From the NCBI RefSeq assembly GCF_017303295.1, contig NZ_JAFKOK010000010.1:1-64000 (forward strand): DNA of 64,000 nt. Reading direction: 5' to 3'. Shown here piece by piece: positions 45,394 through 52,835 of the stretch; position 1 is the first letter of the stretch, and each line of letters starts with the position of its first letter. The notes under the pieces are model-generated. The model worked only from the letters and a program-made list of their open reading frames with translations. It had not been told where the DNA came from and did not search any database. A program made the translations under genes and the position numbers. Source of the DNA: Rhodobacter sp. NTK016B (GTDB lineage: Bacteria; Pseudomonadota; Alphaproteobacteria; Rhodobacterales; Rhodobacteraceae).

Positions 45394-45427
45394 GGGCCGC
45401 CCGGCATGCCAAGATGCCGGACGGCCC
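45394..45427 (-). terminator. Terminator after the acetyl-CoA acetyltransferase gene
   Basis: On the minus strand GGGCCG-T-CCGGCAT, loop CTTGGC, ATGCCGG-G-CGGCCC: a 13-bp stem with one mismatch, followed by AGTCTGTT. It lies in the 129-bp gap between the thiolase stop and the histidine kinase start. Confidence 0.75.
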
Positions 45428-45497
45428 GCCAAAGATCGCCGCTATCGGTGAAGACGTTCTTAATCGGCGCGCAGAAAGCGCGCCGGAACCGGGGCGC

Positions 45498-46673
45498 TTA
45501 CAGCCGCTCGATGGCCAGCGCGATGCCCTGACCGCCGCCGATGCACATGGTGATCAGGCCATAACGCCCGCCCGTGCGCTCAAGCTCGTACATCGCCTTG
45601 ACGGTAACGATAGCGCCGGTCGCGCCCACCGGATGACCCAGCGCGATGGCGCCGCCATTGGGGTTCACCTTGGCCGGGTCCAGACCCAGACCCTTGTTCA
45701 CCGCGAGCGCCTGCGCCGCGAACGCTTCGTTCGATTCGATCACGTCGAAATCCGACACGCTCAGCCCGGTACGCTCGCACAGTTTCTCGACCGCCGGGAT
45801 CGGACCGATGCCCATCACCTCGGGGCGCACGCCCGCGACGGCATAGCCCACGATCCGCGCGCGAGGCTTCAGGCCCGCCGCCTCGGCCGCGTCGCGCCGG
45901 GCGAGAACCAGCGCCGCCGCGCCGTCATTGATGCCCGAGGCATTGCCCGCCGTGACCGAGCCGTCTTTCTTGAAAGCGGGTTTCAGCGCGGCCAGCTTTT
46001 CAAGGCTGGTCTGCTTGGGGTGCTCGTCAGTGTCGAAGACGATCTCGCCCTTGCGGCCCTTCATCACGATGGGCACGATCTGATCCTTGAACCGGCCCTC
46101 GGCGATGGCGCGCGCGGCGCGTTCCTGGCTTTCCATCGCGAACGCGTCCTGCGCTTCGCGGCTGATGTCATGCTCGTCCGAGACATTCTCGGCGGTCACG
46201 CCCATATGGCCGGTGCCGAACGGGCAGGTCAGCGCGCCCAGCATCATGTCGAGAAACTTGGTGTCGCCCATCTTTTGGCCGAACCGCGCCGCCGGTACCG
46301 AATAGGGCGCAAGGCTCATCGCTTCCGCGCCGCCCGCCAGACCGAAGTCGGCGTCGCCCATCGCCAGCGCCTGCAGGGTCGAGACGATGGCCTGCGCCCC
46401 CGAGCCGCACAGCCGGTTGACGTTCATCGCGGGCGTCGTGTCCGGAATGCCCGCGCCCATCGCCGCGACCCGCGACAGATAGGCGTCGCGCGGCACGGTG
46501 TTGATGACATGGCCGAAAACCACGGTGCCGATCTTCGCGGGCTCGATCCCGGCGCGCTCGATCGCCGCCTTGGCAACGGTGGTGGCCAGATCCGCCACCG
46601 GAAGCCCCGACAGGCTGCCGCCGAACGTGCCGATCGGGCTGCGCGCGCCGCTGAGAATGACGATATCGTCCAT
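45498..46673 (-). CDS. Acetyl-CoA C-acetyltransferase (biosynthetic-type thiolase)
   Basis: A 391-residue thiolase with C89 in [37 protein letters not shown] and CIGGGQGIALAIE. The CGSG loop and length of 391 fit AtoB/PhaA enzymes, which condense two acetyl-CoA to acetoacetyl-CoA or reverse this. No phaB or CoA-transferase gene is adjacent. The start at 46673 opens MDDIVILSGARSPIG; the in-frame extension to 46754 is not thiolase-like. It is the second thiolase in this window, distinct from PaaJ. Confidence 0.94.
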   Translation of the reverse strand: MDDIVILSGARSPIGTFGGSLSGLPVADLATTVAKAAIERAGIEPAKIGTVVFGHVINTVPRDAYLSRVAAMGAGIPDTTPAMNVNRLCGSGAQAIVSTLQALAMGDADFGLAGGAEAMSLAPYSVPAARFGQKMGDTKFLDMMLGALTCPFGTGHMGVTAENVSDEHDISREAQDAFAMESQERAARAIAEGRFKDQIVPIVMKGRKGEIVFDTDEHPKQTSLEKLAALKPAFKKDGSVTAGNASGINDGAAALVLARRDAAEAAGLKPRARIVGYAVAGVRPEVMGIGPIPAVEKLCERTGLSVSDFDVIESNEAFAAQALAVNKGLGLDPAKVNPNGGAIALGHPVGATGAIVTVKAMYELERTGGRYGLITMCIGGGQGIALAIERL

Positions 46674-46779
46674 ATCCGTCCCTTTCACTGAAGTCCTCGC
46701 CCCTTCTATAGACCTGCGGCCCGAGGGGGGAAAAGCGCCCTTCGCCGAAGTCACGCAGCGTTAGAGTGGCCGCAAGCCG

Positions 46780-47949
46780 TCAGCGGCAATAGGTGCCGCC
46801 GCCGCGATGCTGGGCCAGATCAAAATGGAAATGGTCCTGATGGAAGCGGTCCGAATCGGGGCTGAGCGTGGTGCGGAAGATGCCGCAGGCCGCCTCGTAC
46901 ATCCGCCTGAGCGAACGCGAATGCCGCCCGCGCCGGTAATCGTCGAGCACGCTCACCGACTCGCCGCTGCGCAGCTGGTAACCCGCCACGTCGATCGCCC
47001 GGCCCCGCCCATGCTCGGAAATCCGCGCGCCTCGCTGGCTGTTGCGCGTGCGGCAGGAATAATGCCCGATCACGCGGATCTGCGCGATGCCCCCGCCCGA
47101 GCGTCCGACGGCGGGGATCATCTCGGTGCGCACCCAGCGCTCAAAGGCGCGCGCAGTGTCGCAATCCATCGTCGCGGCCAGCGACAGCGGAATGCCCTGC
47201 ACATTGGTGATGCTGACGGGCTCGGTCACGCCGCACCCCTGCGTCCGGCTGCGGATCCGGTCGAGAACACGACCCTCGAGCCCCGGCGTGCCGCACAGAT
47301 TGCCCCGCACCCCGCCCGAGGCCCGCGCCAGCGTCGGCGTGGTCGCGGGGGCCTCGGTCCGGGCCGGGCTGCGGGCGCGTTCGAGCGCCAGCGCAGCGAA
47401 ACGCTCGCGCGCGACATTCGAAGCGGGTCTGGGAAACAGGCTGCGCGCCACGGCCATCGGACTGATCGGCGTATCGGACGCCGCCAGCGCCGCGGCCGAG
47501 GCGCGCGCTTCTGCGCGCTCGGCGGCGATGCGGCGCGCTTCCTCGCGCGCGGCGGCGACGCGGGCGGCCTCGGCCTCTTGCCGCGCGCGAAACGCGGCCA
47601 TCTCGGCTTCGGCGGCCTCGCTGATGACAACGCCGCCATCGCCCCCTGCCACCGCGGCCATCGCCTCGGCGGCGGCGCGGTCGCTCGCGGCACTCAGCGC
47701 CTGTGCGTTCTCGGCGGCCTGCGCGGCGCTCTCGGACGCAGCGCGCGCCCGCGTGGCAGCGGCGGCGCGCGCGGCTTCCATGGCGGCGGCTTCGGCGATG
47801 GTCATGCGTACCGCGCCGCCCAGCCCTCCGGGCCGGGCACGCGGGAAAAGCGAGGCATCGGGCGCTTCTGCCCCCAAAGGTCGCGTCCCGCACAGCAGCG
47901 GCAGCGCCCCAAGCGCAACCACCAGCAGACACAGACGCAGGCCCCGCAT
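46780..47949 (-). CDS. Extensin-like C-terminal domain protein, exported
   Basis: A 389-residue protein: signal peptide (about 1-27), a long Ala/Arg/Glu-rich helical or coiled region (about 45-165, AAAMEAARAAAATRARAASE-type) and a C-terminal extensin-like domain (about 225-389). That domain shows TEPVSITNVQGIPLSLAATM, VRTEMIPAVGRSGGGIAQIR and ISEHGRGRAIDVAGYQL, with conserved Cys and the closing FHQDHFHFDLAQH. The HGRGRAID and HFHFD elements resemble the metal site of D-Ala-D-Ala peptidase-like folds, so a cell-wall role is likely. The start is set at 47949, 5 bp after the upstream stop. Confidence 0.87.
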   Translation of the reverse strand: MRGLRLCLLVVALGALPLLCGTRPLGAEAPDASLFPRARPGGLGGAVRMTIAEAAAMEAARAAAATRARAASESAAQAAENAQALSAASDRAAAEAMAAVAGGDGGVVISEAAEAEMAAFRARQEAEAARVAAAREEARRIAAERAEARASAAALAASDTPISPMAVARSLFPRPASNVARERFAALALERARSPARTEAPATTPTLARASGGVRGNLCGTPGLEGRVLDRIRSRTQGCGVTEPVSITNVQGIPLSLAATMDCDTARAFERWVRTEMIPAVGRSGGGIAQIRVIGHYSCRTRNSQRGARISEHGRGRAIDVAGYQLRSGESVSVLDDYRRGRHSRSLRRMYEAACGIFRTTLSPDSDRFHQDHFHFDLAQHRGGGTYCR

Positions 47950-47953
47950 GCGA

Positions 47954-48871
47954 TCAGTCCTTCCGCACGCGACCGAAATCGGGCGCGTCGGTATCCTGCC
48001 CGGCTTCGATGATCCCGCGCCGGATGGCCCGTGTGCGCGAGAAATACTCGTACAGATGGTCGCCATCGCCCATCCGGATGGCGCGCTGCAGAACAAAGAG
48101 CTCTTCGGTGAAGCGGCCCAGAATATCCAGCGTCGCCTCCTTGTTGGTCAGGAACACGTCGCGCCACATCGTCGGGTCCGACGCGGCGATCCGTGTGAAA
48201 TCGCGAAAGCCCGAGGCCGAATACTTGATGACTTCGGTCTGCGAGACGCGCCGCAGGTGATCAGCCACCCCAACCATCGTATAGGCGATGAGGTGCGGCG
48301 TATGCGACACGACCGCCAGAACCAGATCATGGTGCGCGGGCTCCATCTCGTCAACCAGCGCGCCGATGCCCTCGAACAGGGTGCGCAGCCGCGCCGTCGC
48401 CGCCACATCGGCCCCTTCGAGCGGCGTGATCAGCCACCAGCGGTTCTCGAACAGCGTGGCAAAACCGGAATAGGGCCCCGAATGCTCGGTCCCCGCCAGC
48501 GGGTGCGACGGGATGAAATGCACGCCCTCGGGCATGTGCGGGCCGACCGCGTCGATCACCGCCTGCTTGACCGAGCCCACATCCGTGACCGTAGCCCCGG
48601 GCGCCAGATGCGGGGCGATTTCCGCGGCCACCGCGCCCATCGCCCCCACCGGCACGGCCAACACGACCAGATCGGCGCCCTTCACGGCCTCGGCGGCGCT
48701 GTCATGCACACTGTCGACGAAGCCGATCTCGGCCGCTGCCGCGCGCGTCTCGGCCGAGCGCGCGAAGCCCGCGACATGGCCCGCCAGCTTGTGACGCTTC
48801 ATCGCATGCGCCATCGACCCGGCGATCAGACCCAGCCCGATCAGCGCGACGCGTTCATAGACCTGTGCCAT
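47954..48871 (-). CDS. Prephenate/arogenate dehydrogenase family protein
   Basis: A 305-residue NAD(P)-dependent dehydrogenase of tyrosine synthesis. The Rossmann motif is VALIGLGLIAGSMAHAM, TDVGSVKQAVID and PSHPLAGTEHSGPYSG form the substrate pocket with the catalytic His, and SHTPHLIAYTMVG is the family signature. It lacks a chorismate mutase domain, as is usual in alphaproteobacteria. Its start shares one base with the hisC stop (TGATG). HisC can also transaminate aromatic oxo-acids in some alphaproteobacteria, which would explain the pairing. Confidence 0.93.
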   Translation of the reverse strand: MAQVYERVALIGLGLIAGSMAHAMKRHKLAGHVAGFARSAETRAAAAEIGFVDSVHDSAAEAVKGADLVVLAVPVGAMGAVAAEIAPHLAPGATVTDVGSVKQAVIDAVGPHMPEGVHFIPSHPLAGTEHSGPYSGFATLFENRWWLITPLEGADVAATARLRTLFEGIGALVDEMEPAHHDLVLAVVSHTPHLIAYTMVGVADHLRRVSQTEVIKYSASGFRDFTRIAASDPTMWRDVFLTNKEATLDILGRFTEELFVLQRAIRMGDGDHLYEYFSRTRAIRRGIIEAGQDTDAPDFGRVRKD

Positions 48872-49968
48872 CAGCGCACCCCCTTGAACGCGGCCAGCAC
48901 GCCGAGGATCCGGCGGCAGGCGTCTTCATCGCCCACGGTGATGCGCAGGCAATCGGGAAGCTTGTAGCCCGCGACCTTGCGCACGAGGATCCCGTCGTCT
49001 TTCAGCGCCGCATCCGCCGCGTCAGCCTCAGCCGGGCTGTCGAAGCGGGCGAGCACGAAATTGGCGAAGCTCTCGTCGCAGGCGATGCCCATCTGCACCA
49101 GCCCGTTGCGCAGGAAATCGCGCCAGCGGGCGTTCTCGGTGGCGCACCAGCGGGTGTAATCCACATCCCGCACCGCCGCTTCCGCCGCCGCCATCTGCCC
49201 GAGGCTCAGGTTGAACGGCTGGCGCACGCGGTTGAGCACGTCGATGATCTCGCGTCGCGCATAGCCCCAGCCGATCCGCAGACCGCCCAGCCCGTGGATC
49301 TTCGAGAAGGTGCGCGTCATCACCACGTTGGGGAATTCCTCGACCAGTGACACGCCGCCGTCGTAATCCCCGGCGAATTCCGCGTAGGCGCCGTCCAGCA
49401 CAAAGATCACGCCCGCAGGCAGCGCCCCGGCGAGCCGCCGCAATTCGGCCTCGGGAACCATCGTGCCGGTCGGGTTGGCGGGATTGGCGATGAACACGAT
49501 CTTCGTGCGCCCGGTCACGGCGGCCAGGATCTTGTCCACATCAACCCGGCGCTCGGTCTCGGCCACCTCGACGGGCAGCGCGCCCGCCGCATGGGCCAGG
49601 ATCGGGTACATCGAGAACCCATGCTCGGTGGTGATACATTCATCGCCGGGCCCGGCAAAGCTCTGGGTGATGAATTGCAGCACCTCGTCCGAGCCCACGC
49701 CGCAGATGATACGGTCGGGATCGAGCCCGTGCACCGCCCCGATCGCCGCGCGCAAACCCGCATGATCGGTCGAGGGATAGCGATGCAGCGTCGCGGCGGC
49801 TTCGGCATACGCCGCCTGCGCGTTGGGCGAGGGCCCATAAGGGTTCTCGTTCGAGGACAGTTTCAGCACCTCGGCCTTGCCGGCAAGGCTGCTCTGCCCG
49901 CTGACATAAAGCGCGATCTCCATGATGCCGGGCTGCGGCCTGATCTGTGGCAGGATCTCGTCGTTCAT
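48871..49968 (-). CDS. hisC: Histidinol-phosphate aminotransferase
   Basis: A 365-residue fold-type I PLP enzyme. [14 protein letters not shown] at the N-terminus is the HisC signature, [15 protein letters not shown] the cofactor region, and K223 in [20 protein letters not shown] forms the Schiff base. It converts imidazole-acetol phosphate to histidinol phosphate and may serve as aromatic aminotransferase with the prephenate dehydrogenase encoded next. Upstream lies a family B repeat and the rpsD terminator. Confidence 0.94.
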   Translation of the reverse strand: MNDEILPQIRPQPGIMEIALYVSGQSSLAGKAEVLKLSSNENPYGPSPNAQAAYAEAAATLHRYPSTDHAGLRAAIGAVHGLDPDRIICGVGSDEVLQFITQSFAGPGDECITTEHGFSMYPILAHAAGALPVEVAETERRVDVDKILAAVTGRTKIVFIANPANPTGTMVPEAELRRLAGALPAGVIFVLDGAYAEFAGDYDGGVSLVEEFPNVVMTRTFSKIHGLGGLRIGWGYARREIIDVLNRVRQPFNLSLGQMAAAEAAVRDVDYTRWCATENARWRDFLRNGLVQMGIACDESFANFVLARFDSPAEADAADAALKDDGILVRKVAGYKLPDCLRITVGDEDACRRILGVLAAFKGVR

Positions 49969-50046
49969 CTTCTGGTGTCCCTCAACACGCGTGTATCCCG
50001 GGGCGGCCCCGGCGGCGCCCCGTCGGTCGATACGCCGCGCCCCCTG

Positions 50047-50079
50047 GCTTCATTCTGCCGAAAATACTCTCTTCGGGGG
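50047..50079 (-). repeat. Family B repeat after rpsD
   Basis: GCTTCATTCTGCCGAAAATA then CTCTCTTCGGGGG. On the minus strand it reads CCCCCGAAGAGAGTATTTTC and then GGCAGAATGAAGC, in sense orientation downstream of rpsD and before hisC. Confidence 0.7.
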
Positions 50080-50109
50080 CAACGGCAGCGAAGAGAGCGT
50101 GAATGCGAA

Positions 50110-50141
50110 AAGGGCCACGCCGGTTCCCCGGCGCGGCCCTT
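50110..50141 (-). terminator. Rho-independent terminator of rpsD
   Basis: On the minus strand AAGGGCC-G-CGCCGG, loop GGAA, CCGGCG-T-GGCCCTT followed by TTCGCATT: a 13-bp stem with one mismatch and a short T run, 30 bp past the rpsD stop. Confidence 0.85.
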
Positions 50142-50171
50142 CCAAGTGGCAAGACCTCAGCCGTGGCCGGA

Positions 50172-50792
50172 TCAGTTCTTCGCGTAATATTCGACGACGA
50201 GGTTCGGTTCCATCTGAACCGCGTAGGGCACATCGCCCAGACCCGGCGTGCGCACGAAGGTCGCGGTCAGTTTGGAATGGTCGACTTCGAGATAATCGGG
50301 AACGTCGCGCTCGGCCGAGGCAACGGCTTCCAGCACCAGCGCCATCTGCTTCGAACGCTCGCGAACGGCGACGACATCGCCTTCCTTGACGCGGTAGGAC
50401 GCGATGTTCACGCGCTTGCCGTTCACGGTCACGTGGCCGTGGTTCACGAACTGACGGGCGGCGAAGATGGTGGGGACGAACTTGGCGCGGTAGACGACGG
50501 CGTCCAGACGGCGCTCGAGCAGGCCGATCAGGTTCTCGCCGGTGTCACCCTTCACGCGGGCGGCGTCGCCGTAGATGCGCTTGAACTGCTTCTCGGTCAG
50601 GTCGCCGTAGTAGCCTTTCAGCTTCTGCTTGGCGCGCAGCTGGGTGCCGAAATCCGACATCTTGCCCTTGCGGCGCTGACCGTGCTGACCGGGGCCGTAT
50701 TCGCGGCGGTTGACCGGCGACTTGGCGCGGCCCCAGATGTTCTCGCCCATGCGGCGATCGATCTTGTACTTGGCAGTCGTGCGTTTGGTCAC
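50172..50792 (-). CDS. rpsD: 30S ribosomal protein S4
   Basis: A 206-residue primary-assembly protein of the small subunit. The first half includes [20 protein letters not shown] and [20 protein letters not shown]. The S4 RNA-binding domain (about 95-160) has [20 protein letters not shown] and [20 protein letters not shown]. Length agrees with bacterial S4 of the zinc-free type. It stands alone rather than in the alpha operon, usual in alphaproteobacteria. AAGGAGATC precedes its GTG/ATG start region, and a 230-nt leader lies upstream. Confidence 0.98.
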   Translation of the reverse strand: MTKRTTAKYKIDRRMGENIWGRAKSPVNRREYGPGQHGQRRKGKMSDFGTQLRAKQKLKGYYGDLTEKQFKRIYGDAARVKGDTGENLIGLLERRLDAVVYRAKFVPTIFAARQFVNHGHVTVNGKRVNIASYRVKEGDVVAVRERSKQMALVLEAVASAERDVPDYLEVDHSKLTATFVRTPGLGDVPYAVQMEPNLVVEYYAKN

Positions 50793-50830
50793 GGCTGATC
50801 TCCTTCTTCGTTTTGCGTCCTCGACTTCGT

Positions 50831-50855
50831 CCGAAAACCGGTTCCCACTTTTCGG
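50831..50855. repeat. Palindromic repeat in the rpsD leader
   Basis: CCGAAAA-N11-TTTTCGG (inner CCGGTTCCCAC) resembles the small palindromic repeats scattered through rhizobial and other alphaproteobacterial genomes. It lies 39 nt upstream of rpsD inside the mRNA leader, where it would fold into a hairpin. Confidence 0.6.
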
Positions 50856-51028
50856 GTCTCGGATCGTCCGGTGACGCTCCGTTCCCCCGTGGTCTCCGGC
50901 CCCGGCCAGAGCGGGACAGAAGGGCGTTGTCCTTCCCGGGTCTCCCCGGTGACAGGTCTCCTCTTGCGAGGTCCACCAACACCAATGAAAAGCCGGGTCG
51001 TGCCAAGAGCAGCAACCCGGACGGCGCG

Positions 51029-51056
51029 CTTATACAGCGAGGGCGCGCACTGTCAA
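51029..51056 (-). promoter_or_regulatory. rpsD: Strong promoter of rpsD
   Basis: On the minus strand TTGACA (51056-51051), 16-bp spacer, TATAAG (51034-51029). The -35 is a perfect consensus. The start site would be near 51022, giving a leader of about 230 nt before the rpsD start. Confidence 0.75.
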
Positions 51057-51281
51057 TGCGCCAATCGGCCCGAAAGGGTGCGACGGAGGGGATCGCCCGG
51101 CATCGCGCCGCCGATAGCGGGCCAATTGCGTGGCATTCTCCGTATCGCGCCCTTGCGCCAAGGAACAGGATCGCCCACATCGCGTTTTCCACAGGACGCC
51201 GCCTCGATGCGCGGGCCTGAGAGCGCCGCCCGGCACGGCGGGCAAGACAGCCGCAAGACAAGGACCGGACCCATTTCCGCA

Positions 51282-51596
51282 ATGAACCGCGAACACCAAC
51301 GTTTCGAGCGCCAGCTCAATCGCCTCGGGCGCAGCCTGCCGGGCATGGACGGCCCGATGCGCGGGCTGACAGCGCCCGGTCGCGGCTGGCTGCGCGCGCC
51401 TATGGCGGTGTTGTTCATTCTGGGCGGGTTTCTGGGCTTCCTGCCGGTGCTGGGCTTCTGGATGATCCCGGTTGGCATCGCGCTTCTGGCGATCGACATT
51501 CCCGGCATCCGGCCCATCGTCGCGCGGTTCCTGATCCGTTTGCAGGTCAGCTGGCGTTACTGGCGCGCGCGGTTGCCCCGCCCGTTCCGGCGCTGA
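51282..51596 (+). CDS. Small conserved membrane protein
   Basis: A 104-residue protein: basic N-terminus (NREHQRFERQLNRLGRSLPG), two adjacent hydrophobic segments LRAPMAVLFILGGFLGFLPV and LGFWMIPVGIALLAIDIPGI, and a basic tail VSWRYWRARLPRPFRR. Related alphaproteobacterial proteins are often mislabelled tryptophan synthase subunit beta; nothing here supports that. The ATG at 51282 is the first in a credible context, but Met 22 or Met 26 could be used. It converges on the Hint gene with a 1-bp gap. Confidence 0.75.
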   Translation: MNREHQRFERQLNRLGRSLPGMDGPMRGLTAPGRGWLRAPMAVLFILGGFLGFLPVLGFWMIPVGIALLAIDIPGIRPIVARFLIRLQVSWRYWRARLPRPFRR

Positions 51597-51597
51597 T

Positions 51598-52710
51598 CTA
51601 TACCAGTTCGCCGCGCAGGATCCCGGCCTCGCCCCGGCTCAGGCATTGCCGCGCCGGCTCTCCGAACCGCGCCAGATCGTCCAACAGCCCCGGCGCCGCC
51701 TGTTCCAGCGAACGCGCATGCCAGTTGAGCACGCGCGGATCGGCAAGGCCCGGATGGAAACTTTCGCAGGCCACGCCGTTGGCCGTCAGGATCTCGTGCC
51801 GCTCGAGCATCAGGTGGACGTAGCGCACGGCGCTGGCGGTAAAGTCACGCCGGATACCGCGCCCGTCTTCCAGATCGCCCGCCGCGACCAGCACTTCATC
51901 CGATTGCAGGCAGCCCGGCGCGCGCAGCAACAAACGATGCGCGGGCGAGACCAGCAGATCGCCGTCCGGTCGCCCGCCCGGCAGCGCGCCCGAGGCGATG
52001 CGCACGGGCCGCAGATGCGGATGCAGGTACAGTTCCGCCCCCGACAGCCGCGTCTCGCCGCGCCAGATCACCGGCTGCGCGCCGTTATCGCGGGTCAGAA
52101 CCCGTTGCCCGGGTTCCAGCGTTTCGACCGACTGCGGGCCGTCGGGCGTGGCGATGGCGGTGCCGGGCAGGAAACAGATCACGCCGCTGCGCCCGGCGCC
52201 CTGCCCGCGCGCGGCGCGCTCATCAAGCGTCAGCGCCGCAATCCACAGCGTGGTTTCGGGCGGCGGCAGCATCGGATGAAAGACCACCAGCGACCGATCC
52301 CAGACCCGGACCAGCCGCGCGGGGTACAGCCGTTCGCCATCGGTCAGCAGCATCGCGTCGGGGGGCGCCGTACCCGGGACGGCAGCCCCCGCGCTGTCGG
52401 GGTCGAAGCCCGCATCCAGCGCGTCCTCGGCCCCGGATCCCGCGCCGCGCCCGGTATCGGCACGCGGCGGAAGATCGGCCAGAGTCAGGCGCCGCAGCCT
52501 GCGCCGGGCGCGGCTGCGGGGATTGTCGCGGTCCTGCGGCTTCGAGAGCCACAAAGCGGCGACCCCGGCATCCAGCCGTTGTGCATCGCCGCGCCAGCGC
52601 CACGACATGCCGACCGCAAGCATGTCGGGCGCCAAGCCCCATTCCTCGCCAGGCGCGGTCTGCGCCCATTCAACGGCGTAAACGCCGCTGAAGCCGGATA
52701 CACTGCTCAT
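51598..52710 (-). CDS. Hint-domain (hedgehog/intein-like) protein
   Basis: A 370-residue protein with a variable N-terminal half and a Hint_2-type domain at about 178-330. The domain opens with C179 in VICFLPGTAIATPDG, the position of the self-splicing nucleophile. It has the SPAHRLLL motif (H258) of block B and closes at RHEILTANGVACESF. Such domains cleave themselves; in Rhodobacteraceae they often occur in secreted or surface proteins. No signal peptide is visible. The start at 52710 was preferred to 52743. It lies downstream of comEC on the same strand. Confidence 0.85.
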   Translation of the reverse strand: MSSVSGFSGVYAVEWAQTAPGEEWGLAPDMLAVGMSWRWRGDAQRLDAGVAALWLSKPQDRDNPRSRARRRLRRLTLADLPPRADTGRGAGSGAEDALDAGFDPDSAGAAVPGTAPPDAMLLTDGERLYPARLVRVWDRSLVVFHPMLPPPETTLWIAALTLDERAARGQGAGRSGVICFLPGTAIATPDGPQSVETLEPGQRVLTRDNGAQPVIWRGETRLSGAELYLHPHLRPVRIASGALPGGRPDGDLLVSPAHRLLLRAPGCLQSDEVLVAAGDLEDGRGIRRDFTASAVRYVHLMLERHEILTANGVACESFHPGLADPRVLNWHARSLEQAAPGLLDDLARFGEPARQCLSRGEAGILRGELV

Positions 52711-52835
52711 TGTTTTGCCTGTTTGTTTCCATAACGCTAACAAACGACGAAAAGCGTTTCCAGTTCTTCGTACCGTTTCCGGGGACAGAAGGACGGTTGC
52801 CCAGGCAAGTGTTGCACGAGGGACTCAACCTTGCA

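Larger units (their letters stand above)
50793..51281 (-). other. rpsD leader and upstream region
   Basis: 489 bp without a gene. On the minus strand it contains the rpsD promoter (51029-51056) and a leader of about 230 nt with a palindromic repeat near its 3' end (50831-50855). The plus-strand part before 51282 shows no clear promoter for the small membrane protein gene. Open frames across it have no family features. Confidence 0.65.

Noticed and set aside
45498-46673. Polyhydroxybutyrate operon start (phaA)
   Set aside because: The thiolase is followed by its own terminator and then a histidine kinase; no phaB or phaC gene is adjacent, so only the general thiolase call is kept.
52711-52835. 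Possible LexA box (GTTC-N7-GTTC) upstream of the Hint gene
   Set aside because: The sequence GTTCTTCGTACCGTTTC has the second half-site out of register (CGTT instead of GTTC).
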